Source: Geotalea sp. SG265 (GTDB taxonomy: Bacteria; Desulfobacterota; Desulfuromonadia; Geobacterales; Geobacteraceae). Taken from it: DNA of 64,000 bases. A model generated the notes under the pieces. That model searched no databases. It was given only the letters and a program-made list of their open reading frames with translations, and had not been told where the DNA came from. This document shows positions 7,927 through 18,196 of the stretch, piece by piece. Both the position numbers and the translations under genes were made by a program. The stretch spans positions 1-64,000 of the forward strand of contig NZ_JAKZFT010000016.1 of NCBI RefSeq assembly GCF_022808985.1, given 5' to 3'. Numbering within the stretch: the first letter of the stretch is position 1; every line of letters begins with the position of its first letter.

Positions 7927-8934
7927 ATGCAAAGAAAAGCACTTGCCCTTCTTTCCGGAGGACTCGACTCTACCCTGGCAGTCAAGGTCATGCTCGAGCA
8001 AGGTATTGCCATCGAGGCACTCAACTTTACCTCCCCCTTCTGCACCTGCACGAGCAAAAATGCCGGTTGCAAATCCGAGGCCATCCGGGTCGCCGAGGAA
8101 TTCGGCATCCCCATCAAGGTCATGCACAAGGGGCCCGATTACCTGGAGATTGTCCGCAAGCCCCGGCACGGTTACGGCAAGGGAATGAACCCCTGTATCG
8201 ATTGTCGCATCTTCCTCCTCACCAAGGCTCGGGAATACATGAAGGAAAGCGGCGCCGATTTCATCATTACCGGCGAGGTCCTGGGCCAGCGCCCCATGAG
8301 CCAGCGCCGCGACACCCTGCGGGTGATCGAGCGGGAGAGCGGCCTGGAAGGGCTGCTGCTGCGGCCCCTGTCGGCAAAACATTTCGATCCTACCATCCCC
8401 GAAAAAGAAGGGTGGGTTGATCGAGAACGGCTTCTGGCCATTCAGGGGCGCTCGCGAAAGGAGCAGATGCACCTGGCCGAGGAACTGGATGTGAAGAACT
8501 ACCCCTGCCCGGCGGGGGGGTGTCTACTGACGGAGACCTCCTTCGTGCCCAAGGTCAGGGACGTTTTCGAGCATTCCGACTCCTTAAATTTGCGGGATTT
8601 CCGGCTGATCAAGCTGGGGCGTCACTTCCGCATCGGCGACAGGACCAAGGTTATCGTCGGGCGCAACGAGGCGGAAAACAACCTGCTCGAATCGGCCGCA
8701 CAGGCAGGGGAAGCAACACTGCGCTGGGAGGAGGGGGGGAGCCCCCTGACCGTTGTCACGGGCAGGCAGGATGAAGCTCTGCTGGAAAAGGCGGCGAAGA
8801 TTCTGTTGCGTTACACCAAGGCGGAACCGGGGTTGGAATGTACCATAAAAGCGATCGTAGACGGAAGTGAAAAGCAGCTGAAGGTGCTGAACGAATACAG
8901 CGAATCCACCGTCGAAAGCCTGCGCATCGGCTGA
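7927..8934 (+). CDS. PP-loop thiolation-type ATPase with C-terminal NFACT-R-like domain
   Basis: The 335-residue protein starts with an adenosine nucleotide alpha-hydrolase fold: PP-loop SGGLDST (10-16) and cysteines C39, C41, C48, C90 and C93 (the last two in GMNPCIDCR). This resembles ThiI/MnmA-type sulfur-inserting enzymes that activate RNA with ATP; the cysteines may hold an iron-sulfur cluster or carry persulfide. The C-terminal third (LGRHFRIGDRTKVIVGRNEAEN) resembles the RNA-binding NFACT-R domain. A role in tRNA thiolation is inferred; the THUMP domain of true ThiI is absent. The ATG at 7927 is chosen because CAGGAGACACC precedes it and the protein start matches the PP-loop position. 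A GATGCG/CGCATC hairpin (7883-7904) lies in its leader. It converges on mtgA with a 5-bp gap. Confidence 0.72.
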   Translation: MQRKALALLSGGLDSTLAVKVMLEQGIAIEALNFTSPFCTCTSKNAGCKSEAIRVAEEFGIPIKVMHKGPDYLEIVRKPRHGYGKGMNPCIDCRIFLLTKAREYMKESGADFIITGEVLGQRPMSQRRDTLRVIERESGLEGLLLRPLSAKHFDPTIPEKEGWVDRERLLAIQGRSRKEQMHLAEELDVKNYPCPAGGCLLTETSFVPKVRDVFEHSDSLNLRDFRLIKLGRHFRIGDRTKVIVGRNEAENNLLESAAQAGEATLRWEEGGSPLTVVTGRQDEALLEKAAKILLRYTKAEPGLECTIKAIVDGSEKQLKVLNEYSESTVESLRIG

Positions 8935-8939
8935 TCCAG

Positions 8940-9917
8940 TCATCGACCCGGGGCCTGCTGCTCAGCCGGGGCCCCGCCGTCGGCTTGGCTTTGTCCCTCT
9001 GCAGCCGGCAGGTTTTCCTGCCGGCTCTTTTCGTTCGTTTCCGGCTGCGGAGCCACGTTCGCACCATCCTCAGGAAGTGCCGGTGCCACGGTGCCATCCT
9101 CCGGCTGCCTTGCGCTGCTCAAGTTGGGCAGCACCAGTTCTTCCTTCTTGATGCTCTCATCGACCTTCTTCTGCAGGCGGCCGATATTGGGGGCCTCAGC
9201 TATTGCCTGCCGGTACTCGGCCTGGGACAGCACTCCCTTGTTCCGTAGCAGGCGCAGGATCATATTGGAACGCTTCAGGACCTTGTCCATATTCCGGTAC
9301 GGATTATACGCCACCCGCGGACCCGGGAGCATGGCTGCAAAGATGGCGCATTCACGCGGAGTCAGAGCTGAGGCCGGTTTGCCGAAATAGTAATGGGCGG
9401 CATGGCCAATGCCGTAGACCATCGGCCCCAGTTCCACCACATTCAGATAGAGCTCGATGATTCTCCCCTTGGTCAGTTCCTGCTCCATGCGCCTGGCCAG
9501 GACCACCTCCTTTATTTTTCTGGTGATGGTCTTTTCCCGTGATAGGAACAGGTTCTTTGCCACCTGCTGGGTAATTGTCGAAGCCCCACGGGCAAAACTC
9601 TTCTTTTCCAGGTCATAGATGATAGCGTTCTTGATCGCCTTGATGTCGATCCCTTCATGGGTGTAAAAGTTATCGTCCTCAGCCAGGATTACCGCCCACT
9701 TCATTTCCGGCGGAATGCTGCCGCCAGGGGTCCAGTAACGGTTCCTGGGCCCTACGACAAGGGGATGATAGGTACCGTGCCAGTCCCTGACCTGGATGGT
9801 CATGTTGGCCTTGCGCTTCTGCAAATCTGCTACGGAGGGGAGCGACATCAGGGAAACGGCGATATATAAAGCGTAGAGGACGGCCAGTCCCAGTAGAATC
9901 AGGAGGATCTTCTTCAT
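8940..9917 (-). CDS. mtgA: Monofunctional peptidoglycan glycosyltransferase (GT51) with extended C-terminus
   Basis: This enzyme polymerises glycan strands from lipid II on the periplasmic face of the inner membrane. One N-terminal transmembrane helix (about 4-24) precedes the GT51 domain with catalytic EDDNFYTHEG (Glu80), GASTITQQVAKNLFLS, RKIKE and the ELYLNVVELG motif. No transpeptidase domain follows. The family usually ends near residue 240; here about 75 further residues rich in Pro, Ala, Gln and Glu follow, probably a disordered periplasmic tail. Its ATG overlaps the stop codon of pdxA (ATGA), so the two are translationally coupled. Confidence 0.92.
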   Translation of the reverse strand: MKKILLILLGLAVLYALYIAVSLMSLPSVADLQKRKANMTIQVRDWHGTYHPLVVGPRNRYWTPGGSIPPEMKWAVILAEDDNFYTHEGIDIKAIKNAIIYDLEKKSFARGASTITQQVAKNLFLSREKTITRKIKEVVLARRMEQELTKGRIIELYLNVVELGPMVYGIGHAAHYYFGKPASALTPRECAIFAAMLPGPRVAYNPYRNMDKVLKRSNMILRLLRNKGVLSQAEYRQAIAEAPNIGRLQKKVDESIKKEELVLPNLSSARQPEDGTVAPALPEDGANVAPQPETNEKSRQENLPAAEGQSQADGGAPAEQQAPGR

Positions 9918-10930
9918 GCTTTTCCTGCCCGTCTGACTACCGCCATTCCGGCAGCCATGGTGATTGCGGCAACCATGCTGTCTGCCGAGGCGACCCCTTT
10001 GCCGGCAAGGTTGTAGGCCGTGCCGTGATCAACCGAGGTGCGGATGATGGGGAGCCCCAGAGTGACGTTGACGCCGTCGTCGAAATGGAGGAGTTTTAGG
10101 GGGATCAGCCCCTGATCGTGGTACATGCAGACCACGGCATCGTAATCCCCCTTGATGGCCAGGTGAAATAGGGTATCTGCCGAGAGGGGACCTATTGCGT
10201 CTATGCCCTCCTCCCGGGCTGCCTCCACAGCCGGACGGATGATCTGCTCGTCTTCCTTGCCGAACATGCCCCCTTCGCCGCAATGTGGATTGAGGGCGAG
10301 CACGGCAAGGCGGGGGCGGGGCATAAAGTAGCGGACCATGTCCCTGTGGGTGGTGCGGATGGTAGCCAGCACCTTGTCGAAGGTCACCAGGCGCGGCACT
10401 TCAGCCAGGGCTTCATGGATGGTGACGAGGCTCACCCGTAGCTTGCTCCCCGCCAGCATCATGACGAAGTCTTTGGTCCCTGTCAATTCTGCCAATAACT
10501 CCGTATGCCCGGGATAGTGATGGCCAGCGGCATTCATGGCTTCCTTGTTGATGGGGGCCGTTGCCATGGCATCAACATGGCCGCTCAGGCAGAGGCGGGC
10601 GGCCTCGGTGATATAGCGGAAGACCGCATCTCCTCCGGCGGCTGTCGGTTTGCCGTATTCCATGTCGCACAAGGCCAGATCAGTCAGGGGCTTCAGACAG
10701 ATGCCCTCTGTTGCAGGGGTGCAGGTCGATGGGGTGTCAATCACTTCGATGCGGAAATCGGCTCCCACAAGCTGGACTGCACGCTCCATGGCGGAGCGAT
10801 CACCCAGCACCACGGGACGGCAAACGGCGGAAATCTCCGGCCGGACAAGAGCTTTGACGATTATTTCAGGGCCGATACCGGCCGGATCTCCCATGGTGAC
10901 GGCAATAACAGGTTTAGTGTTACTTTCCAT
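9914..10930 (-). CDS. pdxA: 4-hydroxythreonine-4-phosphate dehydrogenase
   Basis: PdxA oxidises and decarboxylates 4-phosphohydroxy-L-threonine in the DXP-dependent branch of pyridoxal phosphate synthesis. The 338-residue protein opens with VIAVTMGDPAGIGPE and contains PINKEAM, the zinc-binding GHTE and CMYHDQGLIP histidines, and the C-terminal RTSVDHGTAYNLAGKG. The ATG at 10930 is favoured over an upstream in-frame start because AAAGGA lies just before it and family members begin here. It sits between a small conserved protein (41 bp upstream) and mtgA (4-bp overlap) in one reverse-strand unit. Confidence 0.95.
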   Translation of the reverse strand: MESNTKPVIAVTMGDPAGIGPEIIVKALVRPEISAVCRPVVLGDRSAMERAVQLVGADFRIEVIDTPSTCTPATEGICLKPLTDLALCDMEYGKPTAAGGDAVFRYITEAARLCLSGHVDAMATAPINKEAMNAAGHHYPGHTELLAELTGTKDFVMMLAGSKLRVSLVTIHEALAEVPRLVTFDKVLATIRTTHRDMVRYFMPRPRLAVLALNPHCGEGGMFGKEDEQIIRPAVEAAREEGIDAIGPLSADTLFHLAIKGDYDAVVCMYHDQGLIPLKLLHFDDGVNVTLGLPIIRTSVDHGTAYNLAGKGVASADSMVAAITMAAGMAVVRRAGKA

Positions 10931-10971
10931 ACGAAGTCCTTTGCTTTGGCAGGGAAGGGGACTGAACGGTC

Positions 10972-11358
10972 TCAATGGGTGAACCGGGACTTGTCGGAAA
11001 TGGCGGCGCTGTCCATCGCACTTTTTGCTTTTTCGATGGCCTCCATCTCCTTCAATTTCTCTCCCAGCCAGAAATGGATCTCTTCTGCCGTCTGATGGCT
11101 CAGTACGACGCCCGACGATATGTATCTGACAAAGCTATGGTGCAGATCAGCTGGCTCCACGGCAGATTCCCTGCCGATGCTGCCGTTGGGGGCAATCTCG
11201 TGGCTGATGGAATTGGGCAGCGGCTGCCGCTCAAGGTAAAAATTGACGACCAGCTCCCCCCTGGGAGTAACTCCGCCGTGGGCGCCGTTGACATAGACGG
11301 GGTTATACGCGTTATCGAAGACATATTTGAATTTCAGTTCATTCTTTTTGTCGGACAT
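10972..11358 (-). CDS. Small conserved protein of unknown function
   Basis: This 128-residue soluble protein has no domain I can name with confidence. Its first half is beta-rich (YVFDNAYNPVYVNGAHGGVT, then GELVVNFYLER), followed by FVRYISSGVVLSHQTAEEIHFWL and a charged helix. This weakly recalls DUF3467-type proteins, but the match is only by eye. GGAGGGAG precedes the ATG. It is the first gene of the reverse-strand unit with pdxA and mtgA and diverges from the YkgJ-type gene across a 141-bp spacer that probably holds both promoters. Confidence 0.6.
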   Translation of the reverse strand: MSDKKNELKFKYVFDNAYNPVYVNGAHGGVTPRGELVVNFYLERQPLPNSISHEIAPNGSIGRESAVEPADLHHSFVRYISSGVVLSHQTAEEIHFWLGEKLKEMEAIEKAKSAMDSAAISDKSRFTH

Positions 11359-11499
11359 GTTCGTGCTCCCTCCGGGTTCATGGTAGCTAGGTTTTTTAGC
11401 AGAATATGCAGCCCCTTGGCAATAAAAACAGTGCGGCTCGGCACTTGACCAGCCATTGCTGATGGCGGTATGCTTGCAGCCGGAAAGGACGGTTAAGGT

Positions 11500-12021
11500 A
11501 TGGAAGGATTAAACAATTATCGCACCCTGCTGGCCAAAATAGATGAAATGACCACAGGGATAAGCGCTGCACATGCGGCTGACATTGCCTGTCGCAAGGG
11601 TTGTGACCGGTGTTGCCGTCATCTGTCCCTTTTTCCAGTGGAGGGTGTGGCCCTGGCAGTGGCTTTCCGGTCTCTTTCCGCCGACCGCGCCCTCTTCATA
11701 CGTGCCAAAGCACGATCGGCGACTGCTGATGGGCCTTGTCCGCTTCTGGAGAATGGCGAATGTGCCCTTTATGCCCATCGCCCCATCATCTGCCGGACGC
11801 ACGGGCTGCCGGTCCTGGTAACCGAGGAGGGGGGGCAGCGCCTGGATTTCTGCCCACTTAATTTCACCAATGCTGAATCCCTTTCCGGCGATGCGGTGGT
11901 CGATCTGGAGAAGCTGAATACCCTGCTCGCTGCGGTGAACAAGCTCTTCGTCACCGAATGCTGGGAGAGGAAAATTGTCGGAAAGGAGCGCCTCTCCCTG
12001 GCCGAGGCATTGCTTCTCTAA
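11500..12021 (+). CDS. YkgJ-family cysteine-cluster protein
   Basis: The 173-residue protein contains the cysteine pattern of the YkgJ/CxxCxxCC family: CRKGCDRCC near residue 30 and CPLLENGECALYAHRPIICR near 80-100. These conserved cysteines are thought to bind zinc or an iron-sulfur cluster; the biochemical role is not established. No signal peptide or membrane segment is visible. The gene stands alone on the forward strand and ends in a strong hairpin terminator 32 bp downstream. Confidence 0.78.
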   Translation: MEGLNNYRTLLAKIDEMTTGISAAHAADIACRKGCDRCCRHLSLFPVEGVALAVAFRSLSADRALFIRAKARSATADGPCPLLENGECALYAHRPIICRTHGLPVLVTEEGGQRLDFCPLNFTNAESLSGDAVVDLEKLNTLLAAVNKLFVTECWERKIVGKERLSLAEALLL

Positions 12022-12052
12022 ATATGATCGGGAATTAGTTGGTAGCAATGGA

Positions 12053-12081
12053 AAAGAGGCATGTGATTCACATGCCTCTTT
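12053..12081 (+). terminator. Rho-independent terminator of the YkgJ-type gene
   Basis: A perfect 13-bp stem (AAAGAGGCATGTG and its complement) with a 3-nt loop. The T-run is short (TTT then CG) but the stem is long. Confidence 0.7.
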
Positions 12082-12095
12082 CGTCAAAAGCCATA

Positions 12096-12122
12096 AAAAA
12101 GAGCGGCTGGGCCGCTCTTTTT
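12096..12122. terminator. Terminator of the F1 ATP synthase operon
   Basis: A perfect 12-bp stem (GAGCGGC core flanked by A and T runs) with a 3-nt loop lies 9 bp beyond the atpC stop on the reverse strand. The A/T tracts make it usable in both directions. Confidence 0.85.
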
Positions 12123-12130
12123 GTTTTTAC

Positions 12131-12547
12131 TTACCTTCTGCCGCTTTTACCGGCAACTTGTACCCTGATCAGTGCCCGCTCCAGTGCTGACTCGTAAACC
12201 CTGAAGTTTTTGTCTTCAGGAGTCAGCTTTTTCAGGGCTTCCTCGGCTCTGCCCAGAGCAGCTTTGGCGCGTTCCAGATCGATTTCGTCTGCCCTTTCGG
12301 CGGTCTCCACCAGTACGGTCACCTTGTCACTCTCCACCTCGAAGTAACCCCAGTTGAGGGCCAGATGGGAGACTACACCCTCCTTTTTGTAGGAGAGCTC
12401 GCCGATTTTAAGGGAAGTGAGGAAAGGTGCGTGGCCGGGCAGAATGCCGAATTCTCCCAGTGCGCCGGTGGCCGTGATTTCATCAACCTCTTCGGTGAGG
12501 ACCTTCTTGTAGGGAGTTACCAGTTCTACTTTAAGTTTTTCAGCCAT
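12131..12547 (-). CDS. atpC: ATP synthase F1 epsilon subunit
   Basis: The epsilon subunit links gamma to the c ring and can inhibit hydrolysis. The 138-residue protein has the N-terminal beta-sandwich (LKVELVTPYKKVLTEEVDEI, GALGEFGILPGHAPFLTSL) and the C-terminal two-helix part (RADEIDLERAKAALGRAEEAL), full length for the family. It is the last gene of the reverse-strand operon b'-b-delta-alpha-gamma-beta-epsilon, 40 bp after atpD and just before a strong terminator. Confidence 0.95.
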   Translation of the reverse strand: MAEKLKVELVTPYKKVLTEEVDEITATGALGEFGILPGHAPFLTSLKIGELSYKKEGVVSHLALNWGYFEVESDKVTVLVETAERADEIDLERAKAALGRAEEALKKLTPEDKNFRVYESALERALIRVQVAGKSGRR

Positions 12548-12587
12548 CTATCGTTATCCTTTTTTCAGGAGTCGTTACGGCACTACA

Positions 12588-14033
<1,446 letters not shown>

Positions 14034-14054
14034 CTATTTTGTATGCGTAAAGCG

Positions 14055-14918
14055 TTATCCTTTGATGGATTCTGCCCCGGAAATGATCTCCATCAGCTCG
14101 GTGGTGATGGCGGCCTGACGGGCTCGGTTGTACTGCAGGGTCAGCTTGCCGATCATTTCGGAAGCATTTTTCGAAGCGCTGTCCATGGCGGTCATCCGGG
14201 CGCCATGCTCGGAAGCAACTGATTCGAGCAGAGACTTGAAGAGCTGGACCTCGATGTGCTTCGGCAGCAACTCACCGAGGAGTTCTGCCTTGGACGGCTC
14301 ATAGATGTATTCCGGTGCGTATTCCTCTTCAGCGGTCTCAGGAGGAGTAATTGGCAGAAGTTGCTCCAGTGTGATGTCCTGGGACATAACGCTGCGAAAT
14401 GCATTGTAGATGATGAAGACTTCATCGAATTCTTCATCCAGGTAGCCCTGAATAACCTCTTGCGCCAGGAGGGCAGCTGTCTGATAGTTGAGGTTGGAGA
14501 AGACGGTGCCAAAGTTTTTGCGGACTTTCTGCCGGTTTTTCAAAAACTCGTAGCCTTTTCGCCCGATGGTCATCAGTGAAAGATCGGTGAAATCGGCCCG
14601 ACGTTCTTTGATAAAGCGTTCTGCCGCCTTGCAAAGGTTGGCGTTGAAGCCGCCGCACAAACCGCGATCAGAAGTAACAACGATCAGCAGCGCCTTTCCT
14701 GTGGTGCGCTTTACCAGCAGGGGGCTGGCATCTGCGTCCTGGTTCTTGGACAGCCTACCCAACACTTCGCCGAGCTTCGCTGCGTAGGGACGTGCAGCAA
14801 CAACGTTTTCCTGGGCGCGGCGCAGCTTTGCAGCTGAAACCATTTTCATGGCTTTGGTGATTTGTCCCGTATTTTTGACGGAGACAATGCGCTTTTTTAT
14901 ACTCTTAAGACTCGCCAT
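14055..14918 (-). CDS. atpG: ATP synthase F1 gamma subunit
   Basis: Gamma is the central rotating shaft. The 287-residue protein has the conserved N-terminal coiled-coil helix ([25 protein letters not shown]), the [10 protein letters not shown] motif of the Rossmann-like body and the C-terminal helix ([27 protein letters not shown]). Length and motifs are normal. It lies 18 bp after atpA. Confidence 0.97.
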   Translation of the reverse strand: MASLKSIKKRIVSVKNTGQITKAMKMVSAAKLRRAQENVVAARPYAAKLGEVLGRLSKNQDADASPLLVKRTTGKALLIVVTSDRGLCGGFNANLCKAAERFIKERRADFTDLSLMTIGRKGYEFLKNRQKVRKNFGTVFSNLNYQTAALLAQEVIQGYLDEEFDEVFIIYNAFRSVMSQDITLEQLLPITPPETAEEEYAPEYIYEPSKAELLGELLPKHIEVQLFKSLLESVASEHGARMTAMDSASKNASEMIGKLTLQYNRARQAAITTELMEIISGAESIKG

Positions 14919-14936
14919 GGGTCGAAACCATCCTTA

Positions 14937-16445
14937 TTACGCAGTAAATTCTTTTTTGAATTCTTCCAGTGCGGAAACAATTTTAGCCTTGATGTCGTCG
15001 TCAATGGCTTTCTTGTCCCGCAGTTCGGCGAGGATATCACTCTTTCTGGCGTCGAAGAAACCGTACAGTTCCGTCTCATACCGGCGCAGTGCGGCAACCG
15101 GGTACTCATCAATGTATCCGTTATTGGCGGCAAAGATGATCAAAACCTGTTTCTCATTGGGGATCGGTCGGTATTGGGGCTGTTTGAGAACTTCGACGAG
15201 ACGCTCACCGCGGGCGAGCTGCATCTGGGTTGCCTTATCAAGATCGGAGCCGAACTGGGCAAAGGCAGCCATCTCACGATATTGAGCCAAGCTGAGACGG
15301 AGAGTACCGGCAACCTGTTTCATGGCTTTTACCTGAGCAGAACCACCGACACGGGATACGGAGAGGCCGACGTTGATGGCAGGACGAACGCCCGAGTAGA
15401 AAAGGTCCGATTCCAGGTATATCTGGCCGTCGGTAATGGAGATGACGTTGGTCGGGATGTAAGCGGACACGTCACCTGCCTGGGTCTCGATGATCGGCAG
15501 AGCAGTTAGGGAACCGGCGCCGCAAGCGTCGGACACTTTGCATGCACGCTCAAGCAGACGGCTGTGCAAGTAGAATACGTCACCGGGATATGCTTCACGT
15601 CCGGGAGGACGACGAAGGAGCAAGGAAAGCTGGCGATAAGCAACGGCCTGTTTGGAAAGGTCGTCATAGATGATCAGGGCATGTTTGCCGTTGTCGCGGA
15701 AGTACTCGCCCATGGTAACGCCGGTGTAAGGGGAGATGAACTGAAGCGGTGCCGGCTCGGAAGCGGTAGCAGCGACGATAATGGTGTAATCCATGGCGCC
15801 GTGCTCCTGCAGCTTGCTGACAACCTGGGCAACGGTGGAACGCTTCTGACCGATAGCGACATAAATACAGACAACATCGCCACCTTTCTGGTTGATGATG
15901 GTGTCGATAGCTACAGCGGTCTTACCGGTCTGACGGTCGCCGATGATAAGTTCACGCTGACCACGCCCGATTGGAACCATGGAGTCAATAGCTTTAAGGC
16001 CGGTCTGCATCGGCTGATGCACCGACTTACGCTTGACGATACCGGGGGCTTTGACTTCCACCTTGCCGTATTTATCGGTGTTGATGGGGCCTTTGCCGTC
16101 GATGGGCTGGCCGATGGCGTTGACGACGCGGCCGATCAGCGCTTCGCCGACGGGAACCTCAACGATGCGGTTGGTCCTTTTGACGGTGTCCCCTTCTTTG
16201 ATTTCGCTGAATTCACCAAGGATGGCAGCACCGACGTTGTCTTCCTCCAGGTTGAGGGCCATGCCGGAGATGCCGCCCGGGAACTCCAGAAGCTCACCGG
16301 CCATGCACTTGTCCAAGCCGTGAATACGCGCAATACCGTCACCGATGGAGATGATGGTGCCGGTTTCGGCAACCTCAACTTCGGTACCGTATTCCTTGAT
16401 TTGCTTTCTGATAATCTCGCTGATTTCTTCCGCTCTGATTTCCAT
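14937..16445 (-). CDS. atpA: ATP synthase F1 alpha subunit
   Basis: Alpha carries the regulatory nucleotide sites of F1. The 502-residue protein has the N-terminal helix that contacts delta, the beta-barrel, the P-loop GDRQTGKTA near residue 170, and the [20 protein letters not shown] and [15 protein letters not shown] motifs, all standard. The ATG at 16445 lies 9 bp after the atpH stop. Confidence 0.98.
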   Translation of the reverse strand: MEIRAEEISEIIRKQIKEYGTEVEVAETGTIISIGDGIARIHGLDKCMAGELLEFPGGISGMALNLEEDNVGAAILGEFSEIKEGDTVKRTNRIVEVPVGEALIGRVVNAIGQPIDGKGPINTDKYGKVEVKAPGIVKRKSVHQPMQTGLKAIDSMVPIGRGQRELIIGDRQTGKTAVAIDTIINQKGGDVVCIYVAIGQKRSTVAQVVSKLQEHGAMDYTIIVAATASEPAPLQFISPYTGVTMGEYFRDNGKHALIIYDDLSKQAVAYRQLSLLLRRPPGREAYPGDVFYLHSRLLERACKVSDACGAGSLTALPIIETQAGDVSAYIPTNVISITDGQIYLESDLFYSGVRPAINVGLSVSRVGGSAQVKAMKQVAGTLRLSLAQYREMAAFAQFGSDLDKATQMQLARGERLVEVLKQPQYRPIPNEKQVLIIFAANNGYIDEYPVAALRRYETELYGFFDARKSDILAELRDKKAIDDDIKAKIVSALEEFKKEFTA

Positions 16446-16454
16446 AGAAACGTC

Positions 16455-16997
16455 TCACCCCTTCTGTAATATATCCTGAATTTTCGCTAACTGCGTCTTT
16501 ATGCTTCCGTCAAATACCTTGTCGCCGATTTGCGTCACGACACCACCGATCAGTGCAGGGTCGACCTCCACCTTGAGCACGACTTTCTTGCCGGTGGCCT
16601 TGGTCAGCGAGGCCTTGATCTCGTCGATCTGGCTCTGTTCCAACGGCAGACCGGATGTGAGTGTCGGGCGGATGACGCCGGAAAGGTCATCGGCGAAGCT
16701 ATTGAAGCTCTCGACGATCTGCGGCAGGAAAGGGAGCCTGTTCCTGTCGAGCAGCAGCTGGAGGAAATTGGCGACATTCGGGGAAAGCCCCAATTTGGCT
16801 ATAATGCCTTGGAGAATTTCCCGCTTTGCTTCGATGCCGTAAGCCGGATTACCGAGAACGGCAGTCAGACCGGCATTTTCGGTCAGGACGCCGGTGAACC
16901 GGCTCAGCTCACTGCTGAATTTGTCAATAAGTCCTTCCTCGGCGCCGATCTGCACCAGTGCCTTGGCATAACGTTTTGCGATCGCATTAGTACTCAA
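16455..16997 (-). CDS. atpH: ATP synthase F1 delta subunit
   Basis: Delta connects the peripheral stalk to the top of F1. The 180-residue protein begins [18 protein letters not shown], the usual helical N-domain, and ends with the beta-rich tail ([23 protein letters not shown]). The start appears to be TTG at 16997: it is the only plausible start before the conserved RYAKAL motif, and GGTGG lies upstream. The TTG overlaps the atpF stop (TTGA), so translation is probably coupled. Confidence 0.94.
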   Translation of the reverse strand: MSTNAIAKRYAKALVQIGAEEGLIDKFSSELSRFTGVLTENAGLTAVLGNPAYGIEAKREILQGIIAKLGLSPNVANFLQLLLDRNRLPFLPQIVESFNSFADDLSGVIRPTLTSGLPLEQSQIDEIKASLTKATGKKVVLKVEVDPALIGGVVTQIGDKVFDGSIKTQLAKIQDILQKG

Positions 16998-17611
16998 TGT
17001 AGCGTCACCACCTTGGAGATATAGTTGCCAACCAGCTTGTCCTGGTCACCTTTATTGATGTTTTCCTTGAGTTTCTGCTCGGCTATTGCAACAGCGAGAC
17101 GGGCGGCTTCTTCCCTGAGCTCGGCTCTTGCCTTCAGCACTTCCTGCTGTGCCGTCTGCTCTGCCTGCTCCTTGATTTTCTCGGCAGCGGCCTTGGCCTC
17201 GGCGATGATGCGGGCTTTTTCCAGTTCACCTTCCTGCTTCATGGCAGCAGAGATTCCCTCGATTTCCCTGTTTGCCTGCTCCAGCTTATCGCTGTACTCG
17301 GCAAACTTCTTTTCCGCCTGTGCCTTTGCTTCAACGGCCTCCTGCAGCATCTTTTCGATACCGGCGCGACGGTCTGCCAAGGCTCCCTTGACGTTTGCCT
17401 TCTTTAAGGCCCAAGCGAGCAGGGCGAACAATGCGGCAAAATCGAGGCAACGCCAGGCGAAATCCTTCATCTGCTTGCCGGTGTCCACATGATGGGCCCC
17501 TTCAGCTCCCTCGGCTGCAAAGCCAAAAGCCGCAAGGGCAACCAGCAGGACACAGACCGCGAGACTCACTTTTACCGGTGTGGGTGCGAGAAAGGTACGC
17601 ATACTTCTCAT
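16994..17611 (-). CDS. atpF: ATP synthase F0 b subunit, long form
   Basis: This peripheral-stalk subunit has 205 residues. It shows two hydrophobic stretches: a signal-like segment at about 14-33 and the true b-type membrane helix at about 50-67, then a long alanine/glutamate/lysine coiled coil (about 80-185). The extra N-terminal hydrophobic segment is more than standard b subunits carry and could be a cleaved signal, as in some delta-proteobacterial and plastid-type b subunits. The ATG at 17611 directly follows the stop of the b' gene, with GGGAGGAG inside the b' end. Confidence 0.92.
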   Translation of the reverse strand: MRSMRTFLAPTPVKVSLAVCVLLVALAAFGFAAEGAEGAHHVDTGKQMKDFAWRCLDFAALFALLAWALKKANVKGALADRRAGIEKMLQEAVEAKAQAEKKFAEYSDKLEQANREIEGISAAMKQEGELEKARIIAEAKAAAEKIKEQAEQTAQQEVLKARAELREEAARLAVAIAEQKLKENINKGDQDKLVGNYISKVVTLH

Positions 17612-18037
17612 TTAGATACTCCTCCCAAGAACTTTTTCGCAGATTTCAGAGGAAAGGTTCAGCGCTTGCTCTTTAAGGAGTTGTCTGGCATCGGCTGATT
17701 CTTTTGCCACCCTGGATTTGATGGCGGAAAGGGTGTCGGCAGCGTCTTTTCTGGCTTTGTCGAGAATGGCCGCTTCTTCAGCCTGAGCCTCTTTACGGAG
17801 GCCTGAACGCTCATCGGTCGCACGGGATTTGATCTCGCGCATACGGGTTTCGTAAAGGGCCTGTTTTTCCTGGACCTCCTGGTCAACGGAGGCAGACTTC
17901 GCCTTCGCGCCGCTGATCTCGGCATTTCTTTCGGAAAGCACCTTTCTGATGGGCTTGAACAGGAAGATGTTGAGAATAAGCATCAGGAGCAGGAAATTGA
18001 CAAGCTGGAATACAAAGGAAAAGTCTAAACTGATCAC
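17612..18037 (-). CDS. atpF': ATP synthase F0 b' subunit
   Basis: The 141-residue protein has one N-terminal membrane helix (about 7-27, VFQLVNFLLLMLILNIFLF) and a charged coiled coil, the layout of the second, shorter b-type subunit in organisms with a b/b' heterodimeric stalk. A GTG at 18037 preceded by GAGGTGG is the start. It is the first gene of the F1/stalk operon and touches atpF with no gap. Confidence 0.9.
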   Translation of the reverse strand: MISLDFSFVFQLVNFLLLMLILNIFLFKPIRKVLSERNAEISGAKAKSASVDQEVQEKQALYETRMREIKSRATDERSGLRKEAQAEEAAILDKARKDAADTLSAIKSRVAKESADARQLLKEQALNLSSEICEKVLGRSI

Positions 18038-18122
18038 CCAACCACCTCTTACTGTATCGTGAATTTAAATAAGGATAATTTTATTTACACTGCTGCAGAG
18101 AACCCAGGGGTAAAGCACGTGA

Positions 18123-18151
18123 TAGCTATCATACCACCTGCTATAAGTCAA
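18123..18151 (-). promoter_or_regulatory. Candidate promoter of the F1/stalk ATP synthase operon
   Basis: On the reverse strand TTGACT (18151-18146) and TAGCTA (18128-18123) are 17 bp apart in the 159-bp spacer between parB and the b' gene. The -35 is strong and the -10 weak. Confidence 0.4.
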
Positions 18152-18196
18152 GTGTTTTGTCCAAAAAAACGGCAGTTTTCGAAAAATGAGAATGCC

